A DNA stretch of 64,000 nucleotides from Neorhizobium alkalisoli (lineage in GTDB: Bacteria; Pseudomonadota; Alphaproteobacteria; Rhizobiales; Rhizobiaceae): the NCBI RefSeq assembly GCF_007829835.1, contig NZ_VIWP01000017.1:1-64000 (forward strand), written 5' to 3'. Shown piece by piece: positions 16,153-25,680 of the stretch. The notes under the pieces are model-generated. The model was not told where the DNA came from. It saw nothing but the letters and a program-made list of their open reading frames with translations, and ran no database searches. How positions within the stretch are numbered: the first letter of the stretch is position 1; each line of letters starts with the position of its first letter. The position numbers were made by a program, and so were the translations under genes.

Positions 16153-17700
16153 TCAAGGCGAAAGGGTCGCGAATACCTTTTGCAGCTGCTCGAGCGGGAC
16201 CGGCTTGGTCAGATGAAAATTAAACCCTGCCTCGGTTGCCAGTTCCTTGTCGCGATCCTGGCCCCAGCCGGTCTGGGCGATGATCGGCGTATCCTGAAAT
16301 TCGGCCTCGCCGCGAATTGCCTTGCACACTTCATAACCATTCATACCAGGCAGGCCGATATCGAGGAGGATGACATCGGGATGATAATGTCGTGCGGCGT
16401 CCAAAGCCATTCGACCATCGTGCACCGCCTCGAACTCGTGCCCGATATCCTCAAGCATCATGCCCAGCGTGTCGGCAATGATCGGGTTGTCATCAACCAC
16501 GAGCACCCGCAGCGAGCGGTTGTTCGGGACTTCCAGTCTTTGAGGTGCCACTGTGTCTGACACCGGTGGGGCAGCCGCCAGGGGAAGCCTGATCGTGAAC
16601 CGGCTTCCGGTCCCAGGTCCGGCGCTGTAGGCGTCAACAGAACCGCCATGCATTTCGACAAGCTGTCTGACGAGAGCGAGCCCGATACCCAGGCCACCTT
16701 GGGAACGTTGTTTGTGATCGTCGATCTGTGAGAAAAGTTGGAACACTTCGGCTTGCATTCCTTCCGGAATACCAACCCCGTTGTCCGTGACACGAATGAC
16801 GACGTGATGCCCATCCGATTTCGCAAAGAGCCCGATTTGCCCACCGGCCGGCGTATATTTCGCGGCATTGTTCAAAAGGTTGGAGAGCGCCTGGGACAGG
16901 CGAACCTGGTCACCTTCGACCCAAAGAACATCGGCGGGCATGTCGATCGTCAGCCTGTGATTGCCTCCGTCTATCAACGGGCGGCTCGATTCCGCTGCCG
17001 ACCTGATGATCTCGTCGATCCTCAAAATCTCCTTCCTGAGCTCGATCTTGCCCTTGCTGACCCGTGAAACGTCGAGAAGGTCGTCGATCAATCGAACCAG
17101 ATGGACCAATTGCCGATCCATCATGTTGCGAAGGTCACCGGCATTTTCACTATTCGGATTGCGCTGGAGTATATCCAGGCCATTTCGCAGCGGAGCGAGA
17201 GGCGTGCGCAACTCATGCGCAAGCGTTGCGAGAAACTCGTCCTTGCGACGATCGGCATCACGAAGCGCCTCTGCCTGAAGCTGCAGCTCATCTCGCTGCG
17301 CCGCGATCTGTTGCCGCTGGCGGTAAAGCTCGAAAAACACTTCCGCCTTGCTGCGTAAAACGTCTGCCTCGATAGGTTTTTGAATGAAATCGACGGCGCC
17401 GGCCTCGTAACCCTGAAACCGCCACCGGCTATCCGTCGTGTTGCCCGCGGTTACGAAGATGATTGGCACGCGGCGCGTACGCTCATTGCCGCGCATCAGT
17501 TCTGCCAGCTCGAAACCGTTCAGCCCCGGCATCTGCACGTCGATCAGGGCGAGCGCAACGTCATGCTGCAAAAGCAGTTCCAACGCCTGGTCTCCTGACC
17601 GGGCCTTGAGCAGATTGAGACCCTCACGGCGAAGCAAGGCTTCGAGCGAGATGAGATTTTCTTCAAGGTCGTCGACCAAAAGAAACGAAACCTGGCCCAT
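16153..17700 (-). CDS. Receiver-histidine kinase-receiver hybrid protein
   Basis: The 515-residue soluble protein has an N-terminal receiver (VDD near 9-11, phospho-acceptor Asp54 in ALIDVQMPG, Lys in IQKPIE). A coiled linker follows, then HisKA with AHELRTP (His162), an ATPase domain (SNLLNNAAKYT, DNGVGIP, GLGIGLALV) and a second receiver (VVDDNP, Asp447 in ILLDIGLPG). With two receivers and no membrane segment it probably sits late in a phosphorelay. It starts 1 base after the cheB-like stop and is the last gene of the operon, so it may take phosphate from the large upstream kinase. Confidence 0.9.
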   Translation of the reverse strand: MGQVSFLLVDDLEENLISLEALLRREGLNLLKARSGDQALELLLQHDVALALIDVQMPGLNGFELAELMRGNERTRRVPIIFVTAGNTTDSRWRFQGYEAGAVDFIQKPIEADVLRSKAEVFFELYRQRQQIAAQRDELQLQAEALRDADRRKDEFLATLAHELRTPLAPLRNGLDILQRNPNSENAGDLRNMMDRQLVHLVRLIDDLLDVSRVSKGKIELRKEILRIDEIIRSAAESSRPLIDGGNHRLTIDMPADVLWVEGDQVRLSQALSNLLNNAAKYTPAGGQIGLFAKSDGHHVVIRVTDNGVGIPEGMQAEVFQLFSQIDDHKQRSQGGLGIGLALVRQLVEMHGGSVDAYSAGPGTGSRFTIRLPLAAAPPVSDTVAPQRLEVPNNRSLRVLVVDDNPIIADTLGMMLEDIGHEFEAVHDGRMALDAARHYHPDVILLDIGLPGMNGYEVCKAIRGEAEFQDTPIIAQTGWGQDRDKELATEAGFNFHLTKPVPLEQLQKVFATLSP

Positions 17701-17701
17701 T

Positions 17702-18271
17702 TCAGCCGATCCTCCTCAAATGTTCGGATATGCCATCGAGCGACATGACGGTTGCATCGGGGCAAAGTTTAAGCCCCGCTTCGGGCATCGCGGCAGCAAA
17801 GGCTCCGCCAGGGTCTTGCAAGATCACCTCTCCGCCCGCCTCCGCAATCGCGAGAAGACCCTTGGCGCCATCCTGATTGGCACCGGTCAAAAGAACAGCC
17901 GTGACATCGCGACCATAGATGTCGGCAGCACTCTCGAACATCACATCGATCGACGGCCTGGAAAACAGGACGGGCTCCTCGCAGGTGAGCCCCAGGGTTT
18001 CCCTGTCCTCGATCAGCAGGTGGTAATCGGGCGGCGCAAAATAAGCAGTCGCCGGACGCAACGGCTCCTTGTCTTCGACCTCGATGACCTGGATTTTGCA
18101 TTTGGCGCGGAAAAGTTCTGCCAGAACGCTACGCTTGTCGGGTGGGATATGCACGACGATAATGATCGGCGAGCGGAAATCATGCGGCAATGACGGGAGG
18201 ATGACAGAGAGCGCTTCCAACGCACCTGCGGAGGCTCCGATCACGATGGCTCGCGGGGAAGCGGGGGTCAT
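17702..18271 (-). CDS. cheB: CheB-type methylesterase domain protein without a receiver
   Basis: This 189-residue protein is just the CheB catalytic domain. GASAGALEAL carries the catalytic Ser, VVHIPPDKRS the His, and LTGANQDGAKGL the Asp. The usual N-terminal receiver that gates CheB is missing. In chemotaxis CheB removes methyl groups from receptor glutamates and deamidates glutamines. No chemoreceptor or CheA is nearby, so the target may be a distant receptor or the coiled coil of the operon's own kinase. The start overlaps the cheR stop (ATGA). Confidence 0.85.
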   Translation of the reverse strand: MTPASPRAIVIGASAGALEALSVILPSLPHDFRSPIIIVVHIPPDKRSVLAELFRAKCKIQVIEVEDKEPLRPATAYFAPPDYHLLIEDRETLGLTCEEPVLFSRPSIDVMFESAADIYGRDVTAVLLTGANQDGAKGLLAIAEAGGEVILQDPGGAFAAAMPEAGLKLCPDATVMSLDGISEHLRRIG

Positions 18272-19113
18272 TTGCCGAGCCTCTGATAGATTTTTTCCTC
18301 GCGGACGAATTCCTTGAATTCCTCGGCATGGGCGGAAAAGCGCAGGCTTTCCTTCGAGCCGATACCAAAAAAGCCTTTGCGCGCCAGTGAATCGCTGAAC
18401 AGGCCAACTGCGCGGTCCTGCAGGGGTCTGTCGAAATAGATCATGACGTTGCGGCAGGAAATCAGGTGCATTTCGCCGAATACTGCGTCGGTGACGAGAC
18501 TATGGTCGGAAAAGACGACACGCTCCCGCAGCGACCGGTCGAATGAGACACGGCCATAACTGGCGTGATAATAATCGGATAGTGATGACTTGCCGCCAGA
18601 CTTGCGGTGATTTTCTGTAAAAAGCTGAATGCGATCGAGATCGTAGACACCGGCTTCGGCGGCGCGCAGAGCATCCTGGTTGATATCGGTGGCATAAAAA
18701 ATCGTCCGATCTTCCAACCCTTCCTCGCGAAACAGGATTGCGAGAGAATAGACCTCCTCGCCGCAGCTGCAGCCCGCGATCCAGACCTTGAGAGACGGGT
18801 AGGTTTTCAGATGTGGTACGACTTTTTCGCGGATGGCACGAAAATAGCTCGGATCGCGAAACATCTCGCTCACCTGGACCGTGAGATAGTCGAGCAGCCG
18901 GGGCAACATGGTCTCGTCGTGCAGAACGCGTTCCTGCAACGCCGAGATCGTCGCAAAACCCATCTGTTCGCGTGCCTGACGTAGGCGCCGTTTGATCGAT
19001 CCCATCGCATAGTTGCGGAAATCGTAGTGATAGCGGACGTAAAGCGCCTCCAGCAGCAGCCGGATCTCGATATCCTCGATCTTTTCGAATGTCTCGATCA
19101 TCGCGGTATCCAT
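18268..19113 (-). CDS. cheR: CheR-type protein-glutamate methyltransferase
   Basis: The 281-residue protein has the CheR N-terminal helical domain (about 10-85, NYAMGSIKRRLRQAREQMG) and VSEMFRDPSYFRAI. The S-adenosylmethionine-binding fold then carries WIAGCSCGEEVYSLAIL and YATDINQDALRAAEAGVYDL, and VMIYFDRPLQDRAVGLF. It methylates glutamate side chains using S-adenosylmethionine. It overlaps the upstream kinase gene by 16 bases and the cheB-like gene by 4, so all four proteins should be made together. Confidence 0.9.
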   Translation of the reverse strand: MDTAMIETFEKIEDIEIRLLLEALYVRYHYDFRNYAMGSIKRRLRQAREQMGFATISALQERVLHDETMLPRLLDYLTVQVSEMFRDPSYFRAIREKVVPHLKTYPSLKVWIAGCSCGEEVYSLAILFREEGLEDRTIFYATDINQDALRAAEAGVYDLDRIQLFTENHRKSGGKSSLSDYYHASYGRVSFDRSLRERVVFSDHSLVTDAVFGEMHLISCRNVMIYFDRPLQDRAVGLFSDSLARKGFFGIGSKESLRFSAHAEEFKEFVREEKIYQRLGK

Positions 19114-22100
19114 ACTCGGACCAGCGACAGCAGTTTCTCGACGTCGAGAGGTTTTGCCATGTAGTCGTTGGCACCGGCCTCGATGCAGCGCTGCTGATCA
19201 TCGGGCATGGCCTTGGCTGTCAATGTGATGATCGGCAGTTTTTTCCAGTCGGGGTCGCGTCGGATCGTGCGTGTTGCCGTCAATCCGTCCATGACCGGCA
19301 TCATCACGTCCATCAAAACGAGGTCTATCGTCTTTGCAGCGTCGCTGCGGGACTGCGCAAGTTTGTCGAGCGCTTCCTGACCGTTGCGCGCGATCTCGAT
19401 GACAGCGCCGCGCGGCTCGAGGATGTTCGTCAAGGCGTAGACGTTGCGTACGTCGTCCTCGACGATCAGGATTCGACGACCTTCCAGCAGTGCGTCCCTG
19501 TTGCGTGCCTTGCGGATCATCTTCTGCTGCTCATCCGGCAGATCGGCGACTACCTGATGCAGGAAAAGCGACACTTCGTCGAGCAGCCTTTCCGGTGACT
19601 TGGCGCCCTTGATGATGATCGACTTCGAGAAACGGCGCAGCCGCTGCTCCTCGTCCGCCGACAGGACACGGCCCGTGTATATGATAACGGGTGGGAACGA
19701 ATGGCTGTCATCGGCGCTGATCGTTTCGAGAAGCGAATAGCCTGTCGCGTCTGGCAGCGTCAGGTCGAGCACCATGCAATCGAAGGTCTGTTGTTTCAGA
19801 AGCGAGAGGCACTCGGCGGCCGTACCGGCGCTCACCGTTTCCACGTCATGCGATGTCAGCAGTTTCGCGACTGCTTCGCGCTGGATTTCATTGTCCTCGA
19901 CGATCAGGACGCGACGAACACCCTGTGTGAGCTTCGCTTCCAGCTTCTGCAGGACCTCGACGAGCTGCTCACGCTGCACAGGCTTCATCATGTAGCCAAC
20001 CGCGCCGAGCGAAAGCGCGGTCTCGGCATAATCGTCCGCGGAAACGATGTGGATCGGGATGTGGCGGGTACGCACGTCGGTCTTTAGCCTGTCGAGCACG
20101 GAAAGCCCTGACTGATCCGGCAATCCTATATCGAGAACAATGGCGCTCGGCATGTGTTGCTTGGCAAGCTCCAGCGCGTGATGCGCCGTTCCGGCGACGA
20201 GGGCCCGGAAGCCCATTTCCCGTGCAAGGTCGCGAAGAATTGCGGAAAACGTGTCGTCATCCTCAATCACCAGCAGGCTGCGTTTGCCGTCATCCGGCAA
20301 TGCCCGGTCGTCCTCGACGATCCGATGGCGCTCGGGTTGGGGCGATCGCACCTCCTCGACGATCGGCTGTGGTACCGCCACGGTGTTTGCCAGTCGAATG
20401 TCACGCGAAACGACCCTCGAAGGATCGTAGGAGACAGGAACGATGACCGTGAAGGTGCTGCCGTGATTGTGCCGGCTCGTCAGATGTATTGCACCGCCGA
20501 GCAAGCGTATGAGCTCCCTGGAGATGGAAAGTCCGAGGCCGGTTCCCCCGAAGCGGCGGCTGATCGTGCTATCGGCCTGATGGAAGGCTTCGAAAATGCT
20601 GCGTTGCTGGTCCTCCGCAATGCCGATGCCCGTGTCCGTTACCGCCAGCGCGAGCTGCCCGTCGCCAGTGCTGCGCAGGCTTAGGGTAATCTTGCCTTTC
20701 TCGGTGAACTTAAAGGCGTTCGACAGGAGGTTCTTTAGAACCTGTTCGAGGCGTTGCGGATCCGTCTCGATAATGGCCGGCACCTCGGGTGCGATGTCGA
20801 TCTCGAAGCCGAGGCCTTTTGATTTCGAGATGGGATCGAAGAGTTGTTTGAGGCCACTCACCAGTCTCTCGAGAGAAACCTGTTCCGGCCGAATGTCGAC
20901 ATGACCGGCCTCGATCTTCGACAGGTCGAGAATATCGTTGATCAAATTGAGGAGATCATTGCCGGAAGACTGGATCGTCTGGGCATATTTGACCTGCTCG
21001 GCAGTGAGATTGTCGTCCGGATTGTCGGCGAGAAGCTTGGCCAGAATAAGCGACGAATTGAGCGGCGTGCGCAACTCGTGTGACATGTTGGCAAGAAAGT
21101 CGGACTTATATTGGCTGGCCTGTTCCAGTTCACGGGCCTTGAGCTGCACGGAGGCATTGACGCGTTCGAGATCGTCTCGTTGGCCTTCCAGCTGCTGGGC
21201 TTGCTCTTCGAGTTGCGAATTGGTCTGTTCAAGTTCGACCTGCTGCTGCTCAAGGCGCGCCTGCGATTCCTTGAGCGCTCGGCCCTGTTCTTCAAGTTCC
21301 TCGTTGGAAACGCGCAATTCCTCGCCTTGAACTTGCAGTTCCTCGGATTGTCGCTGCGTCTCGCGCAGCAGGTTCTGAAGGTCGCTTCGGTATTTTGCAG
21401 AGCGAATGGCAGTCGCGATCGAGGTCGAGGCCTGCTCGAGAAGGATCATGACCGTTGCGTCGATCGAATGCAGGAAGCCAAGTTCGATAACCGAATTTAC
21501 CGCACCGTCGACGCTTCCGGGCGAGATCATCAGATGTCGCGGCTTGTCGCGGCCGAGCGCGGAGCCGAATGCCAGGTACCCATCCGGAACGCCATCCACG
21601 AGGATCGGTTTTGCGCCGGTTACCGCCTGACCCAGAAGGCCCTCCCTTGGTTTGAAGCGATCCGGCACGCTTGCACCGTCGGGAACGCCATAGGTGGCGG
21701 CGCGCAGGAAATCGTCTTCGTCCTTGACGAAAATTGCACCGGCAACCGCGCCGGTATATCCGGCAAGAAATTGCAGAATGCTGTCACCGAGCTCTTCGGT
21801 CCGTTTGTCGCCGGTAACAGCGCCGTTAAGCCCCATTTCGCCGGATTGCAGCCAGTCCTGCTTGCGCCGGGCAAGCGTTGCCTGTCGCATCAGAACACCG
21901 ATCGCCAACGTCAGCAGGATGCCGAGCAGGCCGGCAAGAATACTGCTCGCGAATGCGGTCGTGTAGGCATTGTCCATCTCTGCGAGGCGCTGCATCCGCA
22001 GGCGGGTTTCTTCCTGCCGCATTGCGGTCAACAATGATCGCACGGCATCCATCTCGACCTTGCCGCGGTCTGAATTGACAATAGCGAGTGCCGCGTCTGC

Positions 22101-22529
22101 GCCTTGTGTTCTGCGCAGCTCGATCGTTTCGCGGAGTTCGGCCAGCTTTCCATCGACGCGGGCTTTGAGATTTGCCAGCCGCTGTTGCTGGGAAAGGTTG
22201 TCACTGATCATGCCGGCGATGGTTTCGATCCGTCGCGGAATGGCACTGACTGCCGCATTGTAAGGTTCGAGATATCGCTCGCTATTGGTCAGCAGAAAGC
22301 CACGCTGGCCGGTCTCCGCATCCTGGATATTGGACAATAGATCGGAAAGAGCGACGATCACTTCATGGCTGTGCACCACACGTTCGTTGTTGGAACGCAA
22401 TGTCTGAACATTGTACCAGGAAACCGCTGCGCTTATGACGAAAAATGCCAGCGCGCCCAAAAGGCTTAAAGCCACGGCCGGGTCGAGGCCAATCGTTCGC
22501 CGGGAAGGCGCGAGAACAGCAGATTTCAT
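19098..22529 (-). CDS. Large hybrid histidine kinase: CHASE3-GAF-coiled coil-HisKA-ATPase-3 receivers
   Basis: The 1143-residue protein has a first helix at about 20-38, then a CHASE3 sensor (DAETGQRGFLLTNSERYLEPY, about 40-185) and a second helix at 193-214. A GAF domain (about 240-385) leads to a long Glu/Gln-rich coiled coil (385-475). HisKA has NMSHELRTPLN (His484), and the ATPase domain has LLSNAFKFTE, DTGIGIAE and GTGLGLSIS. Three receivers follow with Asp800, Asp922 and Asp1074. CHASE3 senses signals outside the inner membrane. The coiled coil resembles the methylated helices of chemoreceptors and may be a substrate of the CheR/CheB pair encoded next. A full-consensus EcfG-type promoter lies about 290 bases upstream. 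Confidence 0.92.
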   Translation of the reverse strand: MKSAVLAPSRRTIGLDPAVALSLLGALAFFVISAAVSWYNVQTLRSNNERVVHSHEVIVALSDLLSNIQDAETGQRGFLLTNSERYLEPYNAAVSAIPRRIETIAGMISDNLSQQQRLANLKARVDGKLAELRETIELRRTQGADAALAIVNSDRGKVEMDAVRSLLTAMRQEETRLRMQRLAEMDNAYTTAFASSILAGLLGILLTLAIGVLMRQATLARRKQDWLQSGEMGLNGAVTGDKRTEELGDSILQFLAGYTGAVAGAIFVKDEDDFLRAATYGVPDGASVPDRFKPREGLLGQAVTGAKPILVDGVPDGYLAFGSALGRDKPRHLMISPGSVDGAVNSVIELGFLHSIDATVMILLEQASTSIATAIRSAKYRSDLQNLLRETQRQSEELQVQGEELRVSNEELEEQGRALKESQARLEQQQVELEQTNSQLEEQAQQLEGQRDDLERVNASVQLKARELEQASQYKSDFLANMSHELRTPLNSSLILAKLLADNPDDNLTAEQVKYAQTIQSSGNDLLNLINDILDLSKIEAGHVDIRPEQVSLERLVSGLKQLFDPISKSKGLGFEIDIAPEVPAIIETDPQRLEQVLKNLLSNAFKFTEKGKITLSLRSTGDGQLALAVTDTGIGIAEDQQRSIFEAFHQADSTISRRFGGTGLGLSISRELIRLLGGAIHLTSRHNHGSTFTVIVPVSYDPSRVVSRDIRLANTVAVPQPIVEEVRSPQPERHRIVEDDRALPDDGKRSLLVIEDDDTFSAILRDLAREMGFRALVAGTAHHALELAKQHMPSAIVLDIGLPDQSGLSVLDRLKTDVRTRHIPIHIVSADDYAETALSLGAVGYMMKPVQREQLVEVLQKLEAKLTQGVRRVLIVEDNEIQREAVAKLLTSHDVETVSAGTAAECLSLLKQQTFDCMVLDLTLPDATGYSLLETISADDSHSFPPVIIYTGRVLSADEEQRLRRFSKSIIIKGAKSPERLLDEVSLFLHQVVADLPDEQQKMIRKARNRDALLEGRRILIVEDDVRNVYALTNILEPRGAVIEIARNGQEALDKLAQSRSDAAKTIDLVLMDVMMPVMDGLTATRTIRRDPDWKKLPIITLTAKAMPDDQQRCIEAGANDYMAKPLDVEKLLSLVRVWIPR

Positions 22530-23084
22530 CGTGAACGTACCGAAAGATTAGAAGGAATTTGGTGAGGAGACGTCGCCAGCTCGCCTAACGCTGCCCTGTC
22601 ACGGCAGCGCGCTGAGCTGTTTGCGACTTCTATGGCGTTTCCGACCGGAAATCCACAGATGCAGACATCTGCACAGGGGCGCTGGCTTGAGACCGTTGCA
22701 CAATGTGTTGCGGCCGCAGGCGGCCGGGATGGCTGACGGGAAATTCTCCCGTATGCCGGGCCGAGCTGCAACATTCACGCATGCCATTCGTTCGAGACTT
22801 AGATTTCGTCGAGCCCACAAACGCGCGACGATCAATCTGGTTCCAAGACCCGTACAAAAAATTTCATTGTTGACCACCTGTGACAATCGCGCGGCCGGTC
22901 AAAACAGGAAGAGCCTTATGTGCTCGCGAAACCTCAGCGTGATTTTGAACAAAAGTATTGAGAGTTGAACGAAGAGAAGCTTTTCTCGACTTAATTATTG
23001 CTATGCAAGAAATCGCCATAGCTCCGTTAGCGCATCGATGCTAGCGTTTCGCTTTGATGAAAATTGCCTGATAATGAGGTTGCG
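22530..23084. promoter_or_regulatory. 555-base divergent regulatory interval with an EcfG-type promoter
   Basis: On the minus strand, 22844-22820 reads GGAAC, 16 bases, CGTT, an exact general-stress consensus aimed at the kinase operon. The leader from there to the kinase ATG is about 290 bases and holds no recognised gene. An AT-rich stretch (22985-23060) lies before the hydrolase gene on the plus strand. Confidence 0.6.
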
Positions 23085-23906
23085 ATGCCTATACTGACAC
23101 TAAGGGATGACACGCGCCTTTATTACAAAGATTGGGGTACCGGGCCGGCGATTGTTTTCAGCCACGGTTGGCCACTCAGCTCCGACATGTGGGAAAACCA
23201 GATGATGTATCTGGCCGAAGAAGGGTACCGGGTGATTGCCCACGATCGGCGGGGTTTTGGGCGGTCAGACCAGCCTTGGCATGGTTATGATCATGATACG
23301 TTTTCGGACGACCTTTCCGAGCTGATCGAAACGCTGGACCTGCAGGACGTCACACTCGTCGGTTACGCAATGGGTGGCGGCGAAATAGCCAGGTATATTG
23401 GCCGGCATGGCACGGGGCGTGTCAGCCGCGTCATTCTGATCGGCGCAACAACCCCGAAGCTCGGTTGGAGTGAGGATTATCCGAATGGGGTGCCGGAGGC
23501 TGTTTTCGACGGGGTCCGAGCCGGTCTGAAAGCAGACCGTGCTGAGTTCATTCGCGGATTTGCGCGGTTATTTTTCGGAGCGGACCGCGAGGGTGCGGCC
23601 GTGAGCGAAGGAAGCTTGATCCAGCTGCATCAGATTGCAATGCAATCTTCTCTCAAGGCGTCGCATGACGCCGTCACCGCATGCGCGATGACCGACTATC
23701 GGCCGGATATCCGCGGCCTCAACATTCCTGTAATGATCATCCACGGCGAGGACGATGCCTTCGTTCCGTTCAAGGCCACCGCCAAGCAGGCGGCGGAATT
23801 GCTGCCGGGCGCGGTCCTGAAAGTCTATGAGAATGCGCCGCATGGCTTGCTTTTCACGCATAAGGACAGGTTGAACAGCGATATTCTCAGCTTCCTTCGG
23901 CAGTGA
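23085..23906 (+). CDS. Alpha/beta hydrolase (chloroperoxidase-type) lacking the nucleophile serine
   Basis: The 273-residue protein has the fold's landmarks: SHGWPLSSDMW (oxyanion strand), HDRRGFGRSD, Asp in IIHGEDDAFVP (223/224) and His253 in APHGLLF. The nucleophile elbow, normally G-x-S-x-G as in GFSMGGGE, reads GYAMGGGE with Ala95 encoded by GCA. The Ser to Ala change should abolish normal hydrolase or perhydrolase activity. The start at 23085 has a GAGG ribosome site. Its TGA overlaps the ATG of a histidine kinase gene, so a ligand-binding or sensory role is plausible. Confidence 0.88.
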   Translation: MPILTLRDDTRLYYKDWGTGPAIVFSHGWPLSSDMWENQMMYLAEEGYRVIAHDRRGFGRSDQPWHGYDHDTFSDDLSELIETLDLQDVTLVGYAMGGGEIARYIGRHGTGRVSRVILIGATTPKLGWSEDYPNGVPEAVFDGVRAGLKADRAEFIRGFARLFFGADREGAAVSEGSLIQLHQIAMQSSLKASHDAVTACAMTDYRPDIRGLNIPVMIIHGEDDAFVPFKATAKQAAELLPGAVLKVYENAPHGLLFTHKDRLNSDILSFLRQ

Positions 23907-25120
23907 TGCAAAAAGATAATCCTTCTGCGCGCTTTGATCCGGCCTATGCCGCGATGCCATTTGGCATCGTGGTTTTGAATGCTGATCGGACAAAGGCGAT
24001 GATTGACGAACTGGGAGCGGCAGGGGCGCTTCCAGATGTCCGCAAAATGGATCAGAACACGGTATGCGCCCTCTATAATTCCACACCGGTCGCATATGCC
24101 AACCAGGTTGCGCGCGAACTGCTTGGGGGTATGGAAGACACGCATTCGTCGCTTGGCCCGGCTCTCCACGAGGAAAGCCGTCGGGCATTTGTTGATGGAA
24201 TGATCAGGTTTTTCCGCAGTTCCGATCAGATCGCGTTTGAGGCGCAGGTTCGTTCGCCGAGCGGTAGCGAAATGCACCTTCTTTTTAATATCTGGAAGAA
24301 CCCGCAGGATGAAGCGGGAAAGGAGATCTGCGTCGGCCTGGCGAATTTCAGTGCGCGCATGATGAGTGAAGAGGTGCGCGAAAACTTGCAGAGCGAGTTG
24401 GCGCATGCTGCCCGTATCACGCTGCTTGGTGAGATGACGGCATCGATCGGTCATGAGGTCAATCAGCCACTCGGCTCGATCGTCACCAATGCTGAGGCCG
24501 GACTGCGATGGCTGAACCGGGAAGAACCCGATCTTGCCGAGGTCGGAGCAATCCTTCAGCGCATCGTCAGCAACGGCAAGCGCGCTGCGGATATCATTTC
24601 GGCCATGCGTGGTCTCGCCCGTCACGGCAAGCCGGAGCAGGGACCTATTTCCCTTGACACTTTGATTGAAGAAGCTGTGATCATCCTGCGGCCTGAACTT
24701 GCCAGGCGCCAGGTAACGCTGCGTCTCGAATTGGCGCCAGACATGCCCGACGTGCTGGCTGATCGCACCCAAATCCTACAGGTTCTGGTCAATCTTGCAT
24801 TGAATGCCGCTCAGGCAATGTCCGATGGCCAAGCGTGGAACCGGACCCTTTTGATCAGAACCTGGATAGAAAAATCCCTGAATGCCGTCATCGAAGTTGA
24901 AGATAGCGGTCCAGGCGTCGATCCTTCCGTTCGCGAGAAACTGTTTCAAAGCTTTTATACAACCAAGGCAACAGGGGTGGGAATGGGGCTTGCCATCTGC
25001 CGGTCGATCATCGAAGCCCATGACAGCACGATCGAGCTGCAATCGTCCCCTCATCTTGGCGCGCGCTTCAGTTTCCGGCTCCGCCTTTCGCAAAGGGAGA
25101 CGGAGGCGATCACGCAATGA
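23906..25120 (+). CDS. Soluble sensor histidine kinase, translationally coupled to the hydrolase
   Basis: The 404-residue protein begins with the ATG that overlaps the hydrolase stop (TGATG). An N-terminal PAS-like region (about 50-150, CALYNSTPVAYANQVARELLG, then GLANFSARM) has no membrane segment. HisKA has EMTASIGHEVNQPLG (His183), and the ATPase domain has LVNLALNAAQAM, DSGPGVDP and GVGMGLAICRSI. This is the FixL/NtrB-like kinase class. The partner is likely the receiver protein at 25192 or a distant FixJ-type regulator. Coupling to an inactive hydrolase suggests both serve one signal. Confidence 0.88.
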   Translation: MQKDNPSARFDPAYAAMPFGIVVLNADRTKAMIDELGAAGALPDVRKMDQNTVCALYNSTPVAYANQVARELLGGMEDTHSSLGPALHEESRRAFVDGMIRFFRSSDQIAFEAQVRSPSGSEMHLLFNIWKNPQDEAGKEICVGLANFSARMMSEEVRENLQSELAHAARITLLGEMTASIGHEVNQPLGSIVTNAEAGLRWLNREEPDLAEVGAILQRIVSNGKRAADIISAMRGLARHGKPEQGPISLDTLIEEAVIILRPELARRQVTLRLELAPDMPDVLADRTQILQVLVNLALNAAQAMSDGQAWNRTLLIRTWIEKSLNAVIEVEDSGPGVDPSVREKLFQSFYTTKATGVGMGLAICRSIIEAHDSTIELQSSPHLGARFSFRLRLSQRETEAITQ

Positions 25121-25191
25121 GGAGACCGTTATTCATGGCCGAAGCGTGAGTTGTTGTTGCCGGTTGGCTAAAAGATGCATGGTGCTCGAGC

Positions 25192-25560
25192 TTACCTGAC
25201 CAAGGCTTCTTCGAGCGTTGCCGAAAGCTTTTCAAAATCGAAGGGCTTCGTCAGGAAGGCTTTAGCGCCGCTGGCATAGGCCTTTTCCTCAAGACCGGTT
25301 TCCATCCTTCCTGTCATCAGGATGATCGGAATGCCTGCTTCAATGTCCCCAAGACGTCTGGAAAGTTCGAGACCCGTCATGGCCGGCATATGCACATCGC
25401 TTATAATGCAGCAGAAATCCTGAAGGCTCCCCCGGCTGAGGAGCGTGGCCGCTGAGGAAAAGCACTCGGAACGGTAGCCGAGCGAACGCAAAAGGCTGCT
25501 CAACGCGATCGGCAGGTCGATATCGTCATCAACAATTCCAATGAGGCACTTCTCAACCAT
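25192..25560 (-). CDS. Stand-alone receiver (FixJ-like response regulator)
   Basis: The product is 122 residues from the ATG at 25560 (MVEKCLIGIVDDDIDLPIALSSLL); an earlier in-frame start at 25638 adds residues that do not look like a receiver. The acidic pocket is VDDD, the phospho-acceptor Asp is in CCIISDVHMPAMTG, and the Thr and Lys are in LMTGR and FLTKPFDF. There is no output domain, so it acts through protein contacts or as a phosphate carrier. It is convergent with the kinase gene at 23906, a likely partner. Confidence 0.85.
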   Translation of the reverse strand: MVEKCLIGIVDDDIDLPIALSSLLRSLGYRSECFSSAATLLSRGSLQDFCCIISDVHMPAMTGLELSRRLGDIEAGIPIILMTGRMETGLEEKAYASGAKAFLTKPFDFEKLSATLEEALVR

Positions 25561-25680
25561 TGCCCGAGCATTCCTCGCTGCATCGTGAACCGATGCCGTG
25601 CAGACAGACTGCAGAACAAACAGGCCTACTTCAATCATCCATACGTATGGCTGGTTGAGTGGATAGCCGTTTGTGTTGCG

